Origin: an uncultured Muribaculaceae bacterium
Lineage (GTDB): Bacteria; Bacteroidota; Bacteroidia; Bacteroidales; Muribaculaceae
Direction of reading: 5' to 3'
Assembly (NCBI GenBank): GCA_910586895.1
Contig: CAJUIW010000021.1
Location: forward strand, 1-33,134
DNA: 33,134 bases
The number at the start of each line of letters is the position of its first letter. Position 1 is the stretch's first letter. Positions 23,274 to 32,276 of this stretch are shown one piece after another. Both the position numbers and the translations under genes were made by a program. The notes under the pieces were generated by a model. The model searched no databases. It was not told the DNA's origin and saw nothing but the letters and a program-made list of their open reading frames with translations.

Positions 23274-23831
23274 ATGGCACGTATCACTCTCTCCTTACTT
23301 GCAATGCTTGTTGCCGCAGGCATCGGATTGGCAGCACCCTTTGACCGCGAGTCGTTCGAACGCGAGCTTGACCGCCGGGGAGCCGACCGCATAGAGGGCG
23401 TGTGGCAGTTCACCTCCGATGGTGCCGTCATAGCCATCGCCTCCACTGCCGACGAGCATGCTCCTACAGAACCGGGACGTACCTACCGGATACTGCTGAT
23501 AAGCGCACCGTCACGCGCACTTCGTCCGGGTACAGAACTCGGCACAATTTCAGCCGCCGCGGCCGATGGCAGCTATGAAGCCCGCCTGTACACCCGCTCG
23601 GAAGGAAGCAGGCTGATGCTTCCGCGCAGATTCAGCCTCAAGCTTGACGACGAAGGGGGCTATCTGACCTTCCTGCGTCACCGCAGCTCGATATCGGTCA
23701 ACTTATGGCACTTTGTTCCGTTTCTATGGCGCTATTCCATAAGGCAGAACAGCAATACCGGCAAATCCGCACAAGGGTGCATACGGCTTTATCCGCAGCC
23801 ATCAAAACCATTGGAACCACGCTACCTATGA
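23274..23831 (+). CDS. Exported protein of unknown function
   Basis: This 185-residue protein has an N-terminal signal (MARITLSLLAMLVAAGIGLA, cut near AAP). The mature part begins FDRESFERELDRRGADRIEGVWQF and includes a beta-rich stretch with GTISAAAADGSYEARLY. The C-terminus has WRYSIRQNSNTGKSAQGCIRLYPQPSKPLEPRYL with one cysteine. I do not recognise a named family, though the layout recalls conserved Bacteroidales hypothetical proteins. It sits 10 nt after the DUF3078 gene, and its stop overlaps the next start (ATGA at 23828), so the genes are translationally coupled. Confidence 0.7.
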   Translation: MARITLSLLAMLVAAGIGLAAPFDRESFERELDRRGADRIEGVWQFTSDGAVIAIASTADEHAPTEPGRTYRILLISAPSRALRPGTELGTISAAAADGSYEARLYTRSEGSRLMLPRRFSLKLDDEGGYLTFLRHRSSISVNLWHFVPFLWRYSIRQNSNTGKSAQGCIRLYPQPSKPLEPRYL

Positions 23832-24316
23832 AAGCATGTGAATATATTATCCTCTCCGTAGCGACAGCCATCTGCATAGCTGCCGCCACCGATTCATATG
23901 CCCAGAGGCGCAACACCACCCGAAAGCCGCTTAAGGCATCATCGGTCCATGTCGCGAAAGCTACCGACACGGTTGCCTGCGACACAATCGTATCACCAAC
24001 CGGATGGATAGAGATCAGCGGCTATGACAAGCCGGTAAGCTCCCGACGTGAATCAGCCCTGTTCACAAACAAATCAGGACAGACAGTGACTTCACTCAGG
24101 ATTGCCATAACATACTCCGACATGCAGAACCGCGAGCTTCATGCCCGCCGTGTGAGGATCAGATGCGATATACCGGCCGGGGCTACCCGCCAGCTCTATT
24201 GGCGCACATGGGACTATCAGCACTCATTCTATTATCACCGGTCAAAACGCCCCTCCCGCCAACAGGCCACACCGTATAAGATAACCTGCTCTATTGACAC
24301 CCTGACCGCACTATGA
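23828..24316 (+). CDS. Exported protein of unknown function
   Basis: The start MKACEYIILSVATAICIAAA (ATG 23828) is chosen because it provides a signal peptide (cut near SYA) and overlaps the previous stop by 4 nt; the frame is open upstream to 23705. The mature part (about 135 residues) contains TGWIEISGYDKPVSSRRESALFTNKSG and TVTSLRIAITYSDMQNRELHARRVRI, which look like a beta-sandwich in which a residue pattern discusses added modifiers on conserved strands. No named family is recognised. It overlaps the Crp-like gene by 4 nt (24313-24316). An envelope role is inferred only from the signal peptide. Confidence 0.7.
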   Translation: MKACEYIILSVATAICIAAATDSYAQRRNTTRKPLKASSVHVAKATDTVACDTIVSPTGWIEISGYDKPVSSRRESALFTNKSGQTVTSLRIAITYSDMQNRELHARRVRIRCDIPAGATRQLYWRTWDYQHSFYYHRSKRPSRQQATPYKITCSIDTLTAL

Positions 24317-24909
24317 CCTCCGCTCCTCACGACCCCATCAGCCATATCCGCTCCCACATATCCCTCTCTCCGGAGCTGGAGCAATCGCTGCGCGATCAGA
24401 TGACAGAATGTCACTTCAAACGCGGCGAGCGCATCACGGCCATGTCCGAAATACGTAACCATGCCATATATATAAAGCGTGGCTCAGCAAGAGTATTTTA
24501 TATTTCAGGAGGCAAGGAACACACCTACTCCTTCGCATTCTCCGACCAGTTTGTCACCATAGCCCACCGTCTGTTAAGCGACTCCACAGGCAACATGACA
24601 ATTGAATTTCTGGAGTCCACGGATGTGATAGTAATATCGCACAAATCCACACGTGAGGCATTCATGAACGCTAATGCCAGCATGGCGGAAGTATATCTGT
24701 TCACACTGACAGCCATGCTTGAACACTCGCATGCCCTCGAGGAACGTATAATGGTACTGCAGACATCCGACGCACCGGGACGCTACCGGTGGGTACAGCA
24801 AAAATATCCACATCTGCTTGAACGGGCCACAGTGACACAGGTAGCATCCTTCCTCGGTGTCACAAAAGAGACTCTCTACCGCATACGCTCCGGAAAATAC
24901 AAGAATTGA
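24313..24909 (+). CDS. Crp/Fnr-family transcriptional regulator
   Basis: This 198-residue protein has a cyclic-nucleotide-binding-like beta-roll (about 25-125; FKRGERITAMSEIRNHAIYIKRGSARVFYISGGKEHTY) followed by a connecting helix and a C-terminal HTH (VTQVASFLGVTKETLYRIRSGK). It has a single cysteine (TECHF), so no FNR-type iron-sulfur cluster is expected. The canonical cAMP-binding Arg/Glu motif is not evident, so the effector is unknown. Its start overlaps the upstream gene by 4 nt, and the MATE gene starts 1 nt after its stop. A regulator so tightly coupled to a transporter probably controls it or responds to the same signal (inference). Confidence 0.9.
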   Translation: MTSAPHDPISHIRSHISLSPELEQSLRDQMTECHFKRGERITAMSEIRNHAIYIKRGSARVFYISGGKEHTYSFAFSDQFVTIAHRLLSDSTGNMTIEFLESTDVIVISHKSTREAFMNANASMAEVYLFTLTAMLEHSHALEERIMVLQTSDAPGRYRWVQQKYPHLLERATVTQVASFLGVTKETLYRIRSGKYKN

Positions 24910-24910
24910 T

Positions 24911-26272
24911 ATGGAACAAAAAATTCAAGGCAATCTCAACATACTCGCCACAGGGAAGATAAGCAGACTCCTGTGGGACTACAGTCTGCCAGCAGTGACC
25001 GGCATGCTTGTCATGTCGCTCTACAATGTCATTGACCGCATATTCATTGGTCAGGGTGTAGGCACGGAAGCTATAGCCGGACTTGCCATAACATTTCCGG
25101 TAATGAACGTGGCTTCGGCGCTCGGCGTGCTTGTCGGTGCCGGAGCATCAGCCCGGGTGTCAATCAACATGGGTGCCGGAAATCACCACGGTGCATCGCT
25201 CGTACTCGGCAATTCGCTGACCCTTATACTGATAATAGCCGCCGTCTACATTTCATGCTTCGCATGGTGGCTCGACCCGATACTGCGTGCATTCGGGGCG
25301 AGCGATGTTACGCTCCCCTATGCCCGCGACTTCATGCTCTATCTCCTGCCGGGCATGTTTGTCATGAACATAGCTTTCAGTTTCAATAACATAATGAGAG
25401 CTTCGGGCTATCCTATGAAAGCCATGTACAGCATGTTTGCCGGAGCCGGAGCCAACCTCGTGCTCGCGCCTATATTCATATTCGGATTGGGATGGGGCAT
25501 ACGCGGCGCAGCCATAGCTACTGACATTGCCATGAGCATATTCGCGCTCATCGTCATGCGCCATTTCTGCATGAAGTCAAGCAATCTACACTTCCATCGG
25601 GGCATCTACCGTCTGCAGTGGGCCACGGTGCTCTCCATCATAGCCATCGGTGCGGCACCATCGCTTGTCAATCTGGCCGGCAGTGTAATCAATGTGATTA
25701 TCAACAAATCGCTCTACTTCTACGGCAGCGACAGCGCCGTGGCTGCCGCAGGAATATTCACTACATTCACATCGCTGCTTACCATGGTGGTGGTGGGGAT
25801 ATGCCAGGGCATGCAACCGATAATAGGGTATAATTACGGCGCCGGCCAACTTGGCCGTCTCAAGCGCACCTACATGCTGGCTACGCTGTGGGGCACATGT
25901 GTAGTATCGGCAGGCGCCATAATCGGTCTGGGTGTCCCTTCGCTCATAGCACGAGCATTCACCATTGACGCCAATCTTATCGCGGTCACCACCAATGCAT
26001 TCCGCCATGCCCTTTGGGCATTTTGGGTAGTGGGATTCCAGATTGTTTCCACCACGTTCTTCCAGTCGATAGGCAAAGCCGGCAAATCGATATTCCTGAG
26101 CCTCATACGCCAGGTGATATTCCTGATACCGCTGCTACTCTGGTTTCCCCGCACCATGGGGCTGAACGGGGTATGGACCGCATTTCCGGTCAGCGATATC
26201 CTGGCCACAGCAGTCACCATGGCCATGGTAATATGGCAATTCAGGATAATAAACAGGAAATTGTCCAATTAA
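24911..26272 (+). CDS. MATE-family multidrug/cation efflux transporter
   Basis: I start at MEQKIQGNLNILATGKISRL (ATG 24911, 453 residues), the usual MATE beginning, rather than at an in-frame ATG at 24857 inside the regulator gene. The protein has about 12 hydrophobic segments in two repeated halves, with the family motif LWDYSLPAVTGMLVMSLYNV at the start of the first half and LSIIAIGAAPSLVNLAGSVI at the start of the second. Members export drugs or metabolites using H+ or Na+ gradients. It is the last gene of a five-gene run and is followed by a terminator. Substrate unknown. Confidence 0.92.
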   Translation: MEQKIQGNLNILATGKISRLLWDYSLPAVTGMLVMSLYNVIDRIFIGQGVGTEAIAGLAITFPVMNVASALGVLVGAGASARVSINMGAGNHHGASLVLGNSLTLILIIAAVYISCFAWWLDPILRAFGASDVTLPYARDFMLYLLPGMFVMNIAFSFNNIMRASGYPMKAMYSMFAGAGANLVLAPIFIFGLGWGIRGAAIATDIAMSIFALIVMRHFCMKSSNLHFHRGIYRLQWATVLSIIAIGAAPSLVNLAGSVINVIINKSLYFYGSDSAVAAAGIFTTFTSLLTMVVVGICQGMQPIIGYNYGAGQLGRLKRTYMLATLWGTCVVSAGAIIGLGVPSLIARAFTIDANLIAVTTNAFRHALWAFWVVGFQIVSTTFFQSIGKAGKSIFLSLIRQVIFLIPLLLWFPRTMGLNGVWTAFPVSDILATAVTMAMVIWQFRIINRKLSN

Positions 26273-26319
26273 CAGTATAAATAGAAAAATCTGCTATAAA
26301 ACATAGCTCCTGAAAACAT

Positions 26320-26376
26320 AGCATCACCCGGCTTACTCGCTTTTCTTAAGCAAATTAAGTCCGGTGATGCTTTTTT
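26320..26376 (+). terminator. Rho-independent terminator after the MATE gene
   Basis: AGCATCACCCGG (26320-26331) pairs with CCGGTGATGCT (26361-26371) with one bulged C, followed by a T-run to 26376. The inner loop holds a smaller stem, CTTAA/TTAAG. Confidence 0.8.
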
Positions 26377-26394
26377 CTGTTTTTTCGCCCATTA

Positions 26395-26426
26395 TTTGCA
26401 TATTGAATAAAATTACACTATATTCG
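26395..26426 (+). promoter_or_regulatory. Probable promoter of the glycogen cluster
   Basis: TTTG at 26395-26398, 20 nt, then TATATTCG at 26419-26426, which fits TAnnTTTG with one mismatch. The leader would be about 40 nt before the ATG at 26473. Confidence 0.5.
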
Positions 26427-26472
26427 CTGTTACATACAATATAACCTGAATAACCAAATCTCACTATACGAT

Positions 26473-28416
26473 ATGAGTTATCTTAAATTTGATAAAAACC
26501 TCATGATTAACTTGGAGCAATCACTCCCAAAAGAGATGCTCCGCACCAATCAGGCAGGCGCTTATCACTGCACCACTGTGGTTGACTGCAACACACGCAA
26601 GCAACACGGACTGCTGGTAATACCGATGCCTGAGATGAACAACACCTCGCATGTGCTGCTTTCATCGCTTGATCTTTCTGTTATTCAACACGGGGCTCAG
26701 TTCAACCTGGGCCTGCACCGTTATCAGGGAGGTGTGTATTCACCCAACGGACACAAGTACATCCGTGAATTCGACTGTGAAAGCGTGCCTCGTACCACCT
26801 ACCGTGTGGGAGGCGTGATTCTTACCAAGGAGAAGATATTCATCTCCAATGAGAACCGCTTACTTATCCGCTACACACTCGTGGAGGCACATTCCCCCAC
26901 AACACTCCGCTTCCGTCCGGTGCTCGCTTTCCGTGAGGCCAACCAGCTTTGCGTTGCCAACGATGCCATCCGCACGGAGTGTCCCGAAGTGCCCAACGGA
27001 ATAAGCTGCTGCCTGTACCCCGGCTACCCCAACCTGTACATGCAGTTCAACCATAAGCCTACCTGGGTATATGAACCCAACTGGTACAATGGCTTCGAAT
27101 ATCTGAAGGACCTGGAACGCGGCGTCCCCTACTGCGAGGACCTGTGGGTACCGGGCTATTTCGAAATACCCATCAAAAAAGGCGAAAGCATAATCTTCTC
27201 GGCAGGAACATCCGAAGCATCACCCCGCTCGCTTGCCAAGATGTACCAGAATGAAATAGCTGCCCGCACATGCCGCACCTCATTCTTCAACTGCCTCAAG
27301 AACGCCATAAAGCAGTGCTACCAGAAGGACGGCTCAGACATGTACCTGATATCGGGCTATCCCTGGGGAAAAATCCTTGCCCGCAATACATTCATGGCAC
27401 TTCCCGGCGCTACAATAGCCATTGGCCACCGCGAGGACTTTGAAAAGATAATGCAGACAGGCTGGAAGGCCCTTGAACACTATATGACCACCGGCGAACT
27501 GTCGGACCGCATTCAGGGCATTGACCTTCCCGACATTCCTCTCTGGGTAATATGGGCTGTGCAGCAGTATGCCAAAGCCTATGGCATGGAGGACGCCCGC
27601 AAGCGCTACCTCCCCATGGTGAAGCAGATTCTCAACTATATCGCCGACGACAAGGCTCCCAATCTGTACATGCAGCCCGACGGCATGATTACCACCGACG
27701 GTACTCAGGTGCCGGTATCATGGATGAATGCCTCACGCGACGGACGTCCGCTGATAGTTCGCACAGGCCACCTTGTAGAGTTCAATGCTCTCTGGTACAA
27801 CGCGCTTGTATTCGGAGCCAAGATGGCAGAAGAGCAGGAAGGCTACACTGCTGATGCCGAACGCTGGAACAATCTGGCTGAAGAGATAAAGCCTGCATTT
27901 GTAGCGATGTTCCTCAACGACTACGGCTACCTCTACGACTCCGTCAACGGCACCTATGCCGATCCGTCAGTACGCCCCAACATGGCCATAGCCATCGGGC
28001 TTGACTACTCTCCGCTTGACCGCCGCCAGCGCAAAGGTGTGCTCGATGTCATCACACGCGAGCTCCTCACCCCGAAAGGCCTCCGTACCCTGTCGCCCAA
28101 GAGCTACGGCTACCGTCCGTCATACCTCGGATCTCCTGAGGACCGCGAAATGGCTCTCCACAACGGCCCGGCGCGCCCCTGGCTCTTCGGATTCTATGCC
28201 GATGCCTACCTCCGTGTGTTCGGACACAGTGGCGTAAGCTATCTCGACCGCATGCTTATCGGCTACGAGGATGAAATGACACAGGGTTGCATAGGCTCAC
28301 TATCGCAGCTCTATGACGGCAATCCTCCCTTCAGCGGACGCGGTGCCATAAGCCATGCTACCAACGTGGCTGAGATACTACGCACGCTCACAACATTAAA
28401 AAAATTCAATTTCTAA
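26473..28416 (+). CDS. Glycogen debranching enzyme-like protein (GDE family, GH133 type)
   Basis: This 647-residue protein has the two-part layout of bacterial debranching enzymes: a beta-rich N-terminal domain (TNQAGAYHCTTVVDCNTRKQHGLLVIP from about 25) and an (alpha/alpha)6 C-terminal domain. Conserved landmarks are VEFNALWYNAL with Glu436, SVRPNMAIAIGLDYSPL and LLTPKGLRTLSPKSYGY. Three positions deviate from the usual pattern: GYPWGKILARNT has Asn305 where related enzymes usually have Asp (GRDT), SWMNA has Asn419 in place of WMDA, and HNGPARPW (from His563) replaces HxGTVWPW. Alpha-1,6-glucosidase activity is therefore in doubt. It leads a cluster with GT4 and GH57 genes, 15 nt before the next gene. 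Confidence 0.88.
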   Translation: MSYLKFDKNLMINLEQSLPKEMLRTNQAGAYHCTTVVDCNTRKQHGLLVIPMPEMNNTSHVLLSSLDLSVIQHGAQFNLGLHRYQGGVYSPNGHKYIREFDCESVPRTTYRVGGVILTKEKIFISNENRLLIRYTLVEAHSPTTLRFRPVLAFREANQLCVANDAIRTECPEVPNGISCCLYPGYPNLYMQFNHKPTWVYEPNWYNGFEYLKDLERGVPYCEDLWVPGYFEIPIKKGESIIFSAGTSEASPRSLAKMYQNEIAARTCRTSFFNCLKNAIKQCYQKDGSDMYLISGYPWGKILARNTFMALPGATIAIGHREDFEKIMQTGWKALEHYMTTGELSDRIQGIDLPDIPLWVIWAVQQYAKAYGMEDARKRYLPMVKQILNYIADDKAPNLYMQPDGMITTDGTQVPVSWMNASRDGRPLIVRTGHLVEFNALWYNALVFGAKMAEEQEGYTADAERWNNLAEEIKPAFVAMFLNDYGYLYDSVNGTYADPSVRPNMAIAIGLDYSPLDRRQRKGVLDVITRELLTPKGLRTLSPKSYGYRPSYLGSPEDREMALHNGPARPWLFGFYADAYLRVFGHSGVSYLDRMLIGYEDEMTQGCIGSLSQLYDGNPPFSGRGAISHATNVAEILRTLTTLKKFNF

Positions 28417-28431
28417 ATACCTCCGCACTCC

Positions 28432-29703
28432 ATGAAAGCATTAATGTTCGGGTGGGAGTTCCCACCTCATATCCTCGGCGGACTCGGTACCGCAAGCTAC
28501 GGCCTCACAAAAGGCATGTGGGAGTGTGGCGACATGGACATAACCTTTGTCATCCCACGCCCTCACGGCGATGAGGACCGCTCTTTTGCCCATATCGTGG
28601 GCGCCTCGCAAGTTCCTGTGGCATGGCGTGACGTCAGCCGCGAATATGTAGAACAGCGCATAGGCAAAGTGATGAATCCCGATTTGTACTTTGACCTCCG
28701 CTCACACATATACGCTGACTTCAACTACATGCGGCTCAACGATCTCGGATGCATAGAATTCTCCGGCCGCTACCCTGACAACCTGCTTGAGGAAATCAAC
28801 AACTACTCGATATGCGCCGGCGTAATAGCCCGCACACTTGACTTCGACATAATCCACTCGCATGACTGGCTCACCTATCCTGCCGGAATACACGCCAAGC
28901 AGGTGACAGGCAAGCCCCTGGTGATACATGTGCATGCCACTGACTTCGACCGCTCACGCGGCAATGTGAACCCCACCGTGTTCGCTATTGAGAAGGACGG
29001 CATGGAACATGCCGACCACATCATGACTGTCAGCAACCTGACCCGCGACACCGTAATCAACAAATACGGCATTGACCCGGCAAAGGTGACTACGGTACAC
29101 AACGCCGTGACTCCGCTGTCAGAAGAGCTGCTCAACGTGGAAGTGCCCCGCTCGAAGGATAAGGTAGTGACCTTCCTCGGACGAATCACCATGCAGAAAG
29201 GCCCCGAATACTTTGTTGAGGCAGCCGCCAAGGTGCTCAAGAACACCCACAACGTAAGGTTCGTTATGGCCGGCAGCGGCGACATGATGGACAAGATGAT
29301 TCAGCTTGCCGCTGAGCGCGGCATTGCCGACCGCTTCCATTTCCCCGGTTTCCAGAAAGGAAAGCAGGTATATGAGATGCTGAAAGCAAGTGATGTCTAC
29401 GTCATGCCTTCCGTCTCCGAACCCTTCGGCATATCACCCCTTGAAGCAATGCAGATGGGGTGCCCCTCCATCATCTCAAAACAGAGCGGATGCGCCGAAA
29501 TCCTTGACAACGTCATAAAGACTGACTACTGGGATATCGATGCAATGGCCGATGCCATTCATTCAATCACTTCCTATCCTGCAATGTACGAGCAGCTCCG
29601 TCAGGACGGCCTCGACGAAGTGAACCGCATCACATGGGACAAGGCGGGAGCCAAAGTGATTGACATCTACAAAAAAGTAATCGAAAACCAAAACCATAAC
29701 TAA
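28432..29703 (+). CDS. GT4-family glycosyltransferase, glycogen-synthase-like
   Basis: This 423-residue GT-B enzyme probably elongates alpha-1,4-glucan from a nucleotide sugar. The N-terminal nucleotide-sugar/acceptor motif is GWEFPPHILGGLGTASYGL (residues 7-25), with HSHDWLTYPAG near 143. The donor-side E-x7-E motif is SEPFGISPLEAM (Glu330 and Glu338), preceded by MAGSGDMMDKM and RFHFPGFQKG. These match the GT4 branch found beside debranching enzyme and GH57 in Bacteroidetes. Motifs appear intact, in contrast to both neighbours. The gap to the next gene (57 nt) holds two small alternative hairpins. Confidence 0.88.
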   Translation: MKALMFGWEFPPHILGGLGTASYGLTKGMWECGDMDITFVIPRPHGDEDRSFAHIVGASQVPVAWRDVSREYVEQRIGKVMNPDLYFDLRSHIYADFNYMRLNDLGCIEFSGRYPDNLLEEINNYSICAGVIARTLDFDIIHSHDWLTYPAGIHAKQVTGKPLVIHVHATDFDRSRGNVNPTVFAIEKDGMEHADHIMTVSNLTRDTVINKYGIDPAKVTTVHNAVTPLSEELLNVEVPRSKDKVVTFLGRITMQKGPEYFVEAAAKVLKNTHNVRFVMAGSGDMMDKMIQLAAERGIADRFHFPGFQKGKQVYEMLKASDVYVMPSVSEPFGISPLEAMQMGCPSIISKQSGCAEILDNVIKTDYWDIDAMADAIHSITSYPAMYEQLRQDGLDEVNRITWDKAGAKVIDIYKKVIENQNHN

Positions 29704-29715
29704 CCATCTCTCTCC

Positions 29716-29746
29716 GCTTAGATAATAAAACTAAGCCTCAGAGGCT
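29716..29746 (+). other. Overlapping hairpins between GT4 and GH57 genes
   Basis: GCTTAG (29716-29721) pairs with CTAAGC (29731-29736), and AGCC (29734-29737) pairs with GGCT (29743-29746). The two stems share bases and exclude each other. No T-tract follows, so it may be an mRNA processing or stability element (inference). Confidence 0.3.
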
Positions 29747-29760
29747 CAACAATAAGAATC

Positions 29761-31170
29761 ATGAAAGCAATCTGTTTTTATTTCCAGATACATCAGCCGT
29801 TCCGTCTTAAAAGATACCGCTTTTTCGACATAGGCAATGACCATTATTACTATGACGACTTCGCCAACGACGATATCGTGACACGCATAGCTCACCGCAG
29901 CTATATCCCCGCGGCACAGACACTCCTCAACATGATTGAGAAGTATCCCCACTTCCACTGCGCACTGTCAGTCACCGGTACCGCCCTCGAACAGTTCGAG
30001 CAGTATGTTCCCGAATTCATTGACCTTCTGAAGAAGCTCGCTGCCACCGGCCGCGTTGAATTCCTGGCCGAAACATACGCCCATTCGCTCTCTTCGCTCA
30101 CTGATCCTGACGAATTTGCCAATCAGGTGCGCGTGCATGACGAAAAGCTGCATGACCTCTTCGGCGTTAAGCCCAAAGTGCTCCGCAACACCGAGCTTAT
30201 CTACTGCGATGAAATGGCTCCCCAGATTCTCGCCATGGGATTCAAAGGTGTGATAACAGAAGGCGCAAAGCATATCCTCGGATGGAAGAGCCCCAACTAC
30301 GTTTACTCAGCAGCTACCGCTCCCAACCTGAAGATTCTGCTCAAGAACTCAAAGCTCAGCGACGACATAGCATTCCGTTTCAGCAACCCCGAATGGGACG
30401 CATATCCTCTGACTGCCGACAAGTATATCGACTGGATTGCCTCAACTCCTCAGGAAGAGCAGATCATAAATCTCTTCATGAATCTGGAAACATTCGGCGA
30501 ACTCCAGCCCCGTGAGACCGGTATATTCCAGTTCCTCGAAGCTCTGCCCCATTTCGCACAGGAACGCGGCATAGACTTCTGGACTCCCTCTGAAGCGATA
30601 TCCAAACTCAAGCCTGTAGGCGAACTGTCAGTGATGCACCCCATCAGCTGGGCCGACGAAGCCCGCGACACCTCTGCATGGCTCGGCAACAAGCTTCAGA
30701 ACGAAGCCTTCAACAAGCTCTATTCCGTGGCTGAACGCGTACGCCTTTGCGACGACCGCCGCCTGAAGCAGGACTGGTACTATCTCCAGGCATCGGACCA
30801 TCTCTACTACATGTCAACCAAGAACATGGGCGACGGCGCCGTGCACTCCCACTTCAGCCCCTATGAAACTCCCTTCCAGGCATTCACCAACTACATGAAT
30901 GTACTGTCCGACTTCATAGTACGCGTAGAAGAGCAGTATCCGCTGTCAATCGAAAATGAAGAGCTCAACTCGCTCCTGACCACCATCCGCAATCAGGCAC
31001 GCGAAATAGAAACTCTCAACAAGGAAGTAGCCTCAATGCGTCAGAATCTCGAGCACTACAACGAGGAGCACCTTCTTCGCCAGAAAGAAGCTGAAGCAAA
31101 AGCCGAAAAAGCTGAAAAGCCTAAGAAAACCACCAAAAAGACATCGAAAAAAGCTGCAAAGGCAGAATAA
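29761..31170 (+). CDS. GH57-family alpha-amylase-like protein, possibly inactive
   Basis: This 469-residue protein has a GH57 catalytic-barrel pattern: HQP at 11-13 (FQIHQPFRLKRYRFFDIG), VEFLAETYAHSL for region 2, RNTELIYCDEMAP with the nucleophile Glu145 for region 3, and FMNLETFGELQP for region 4. In active GH57 alpha-amylases region 4 reads about FMDYETFGEHQ, with Asp as acid/base; here Asp is Asn241, Tyr is Leu and His is Leu. So the proton donor appears lost, placing it among GH57 alpha-amylase-like proteins with incomplete catalytic residues (a known class). Residues about 405-469 form a coiled coil and a Lys/Ala-rich basic tail (KKTTKKTSKKAAKAE). A role in glycogen handling is inferred from neighbours. 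Confidence 0.9.
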   Translation: MKAICFYFQIHQPFRLKRYRFFDIGNDHYYYDDFANDDIVTRIAHRSYIPAAQTLLNMIEKYPHFHCALSVTGTALEQFEQYVPEFIDLLKKLAATGRVEFLAETYAHSLSSLTDPDEFANQVRVHDEKLHDLFGVKPKVLRNTELIYCDEMAPQILAMGFKGVITEGAKHILGWKSPNYVYSAATAPNLKILLKNSKLSDDIAFRFSNPEWDAYPLTADKYIDWIASTPQEEQIINLFMNLETFGELQPRETGIFQFLEALPHFAQERGIDFWTPSEAISKLKPVGELSVMHPISWADEARDTSAWLGNKLQNEAFNKLYSVAERVRLCDDRRLKQDWYYLQASDHLYYMSTKNMGDGAVHSHFSPYETPFQAFTNYMNVLSDFIVRVEEQYPLSIENEELNSLLTTIRNQAREIETLNKEVASMRQNLEHYNEEHLLRQKEAEAKAEKAEKPKKTTKKTSKKAAKAE

Positions 31171-31189
31171 CCGATTCATACCCTAACAC

Positions 31190-31245
31190 AGTCAATCCAA
31201 CGCTCCGAAGCCTTCATGGTGGCGGAGCCGAGGATTGACTCTTTT
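31190..31245 (+). terminator. Rho-independent terminator after the glycogen cluster
   Basis: AGTCAATCC (31190-31198) pairs perfectly with GGATTGACT (31232-31240), and an inner stem, GCTCCG/CGGAGC, adds to it; CTTTT follows. It separates the GH57 gene from the GT2 gene. Confidence 0.82.
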
Positions 31246-31262
31246 ATATATATAAGCTATAT

Positions 31263-32276
31263 ATGAAAGCCCCCGACAATTCCCCTATGGTAAGCGTGGT
31301 GATGATCACCTTCAATCAGCAGCACTGCATTGACAGCGCCATAGCAGGTGTTATCAACCAGCGTACTTCATTTCCCGTGGAGCTGATCGTGGCCAACGAC
31401 GCTTCGACCGATGATACACTTGCCCACATTCTCCGCTGGCAGCAGTCATATCCCGACCGCATACGCATTATTGACCACAAGACGAACGTAGGCTTCCGCG
31501 CCAACTATCTCAGCGCCGTACGCCAGGCCTCGGGACGCTACATGTGCATGTGCGACGCCGATGACTACTGGATTGACTCCTTGAAGCTATCACGGCAAGT
31601 GGAGTATATGGAAGCCCACCCTGAATGCGCCATAACGTTTCACCGCGTGGTTAACCTCTACGAACCCTCAGGCAAAAAGACTCTGAGCAACGGAGGACAG
31701 GCAGTGGACACCGACATAACACACCTTAGCCGTAGCAACTACATCACCAATCTATCCGTCATGTACCGCCGAATGCTGGTGCCTCCTGAGCAGTTGCCCG
31801 ACTGGATAGCCGAAACAGGACTCCCGGACTATGCCTACCACATGCTGTATGCCGCCCACGGCACAATCCATTACTTCAACAAACCAATGGGCCTCTACCG
31901 GCAAAGCGCATCAGGCGAATGGAGCCTCAATGGCGAACGCCACCGCCTCAACATGGCGCTTGATGTCCGCCGCCACCTGATCGGATATTTCGGACCGGAC
32001 CATGCAGCTACTCCGGGACTCACCAATGCATCGGCCGATATTCTGATAGCACTTATGGAGCTTGCACGCCGGAGCGGTGACAATGAAGAATACCGCCGCC
32101 TGACTGCCGACCTGCGCCTGCTGCTGCCCGACATCACTGACAGCGAAATCAGTCAGCGAATTGACCGCCGCGTGGCTCTTATATCCTCCACAGGGGGTTC
32201 CTCGCTGAAAAATGCGTTGCGCAAGTCATGGCACCGGATAACGCGATTATTACCCACCCCAAAACCTTGCAAATGA
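31263..32276 (+). CDS. Family 2 glycosyltransferase (GT2)
   Basis: This 337-residue inverting GT-A enzyme has VSVVMITFNQQHCIDSAIAG (residues 10-29), ELIVANDASTDDTL with the nucleotide-binding Asp pair, and CDADDYWIDS with the metal-binding DxD (about 95-104). The C-terminal part (about 215-337) is alpha-helical and variable. It likely transfers a sugar to a polysaccharide or lipid-linked acceptor; the acceptor is unknown. No signal or obvious transmembrane segment is seen. The stop overlaps the next start by 4 nt (ATGA at 32273). Confidence 0.88.
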   Translation: MKAPDNSPMVSVVMITFNQQHCIDSAIAGVINQRTSFPVELIVANDASTDDTLAHILRWQQSYPDRIRIIDHKTNVGFRANYLSAVRQASGRYMCMCDADDYWIDSLKLSRQVEYMEAHPECAITFHRVVNLYEPSGKKTLSNGGQAVDTDITHLSRSNYITNLSVMYRRMLVPPEQLPDWIAETGLPDYAYHMLYAAHGTIHYFNKPMGLYRQSASGEWSLNGERHRLNMALDVRRHLIGYFGPDHAATPGLTNASADILIALMELARRSGDNEEYRRLTADLRLLLPDITDSEISQRIDRRVALISSTGGSSLKNALRKSWHRITRLLPTPKPCK

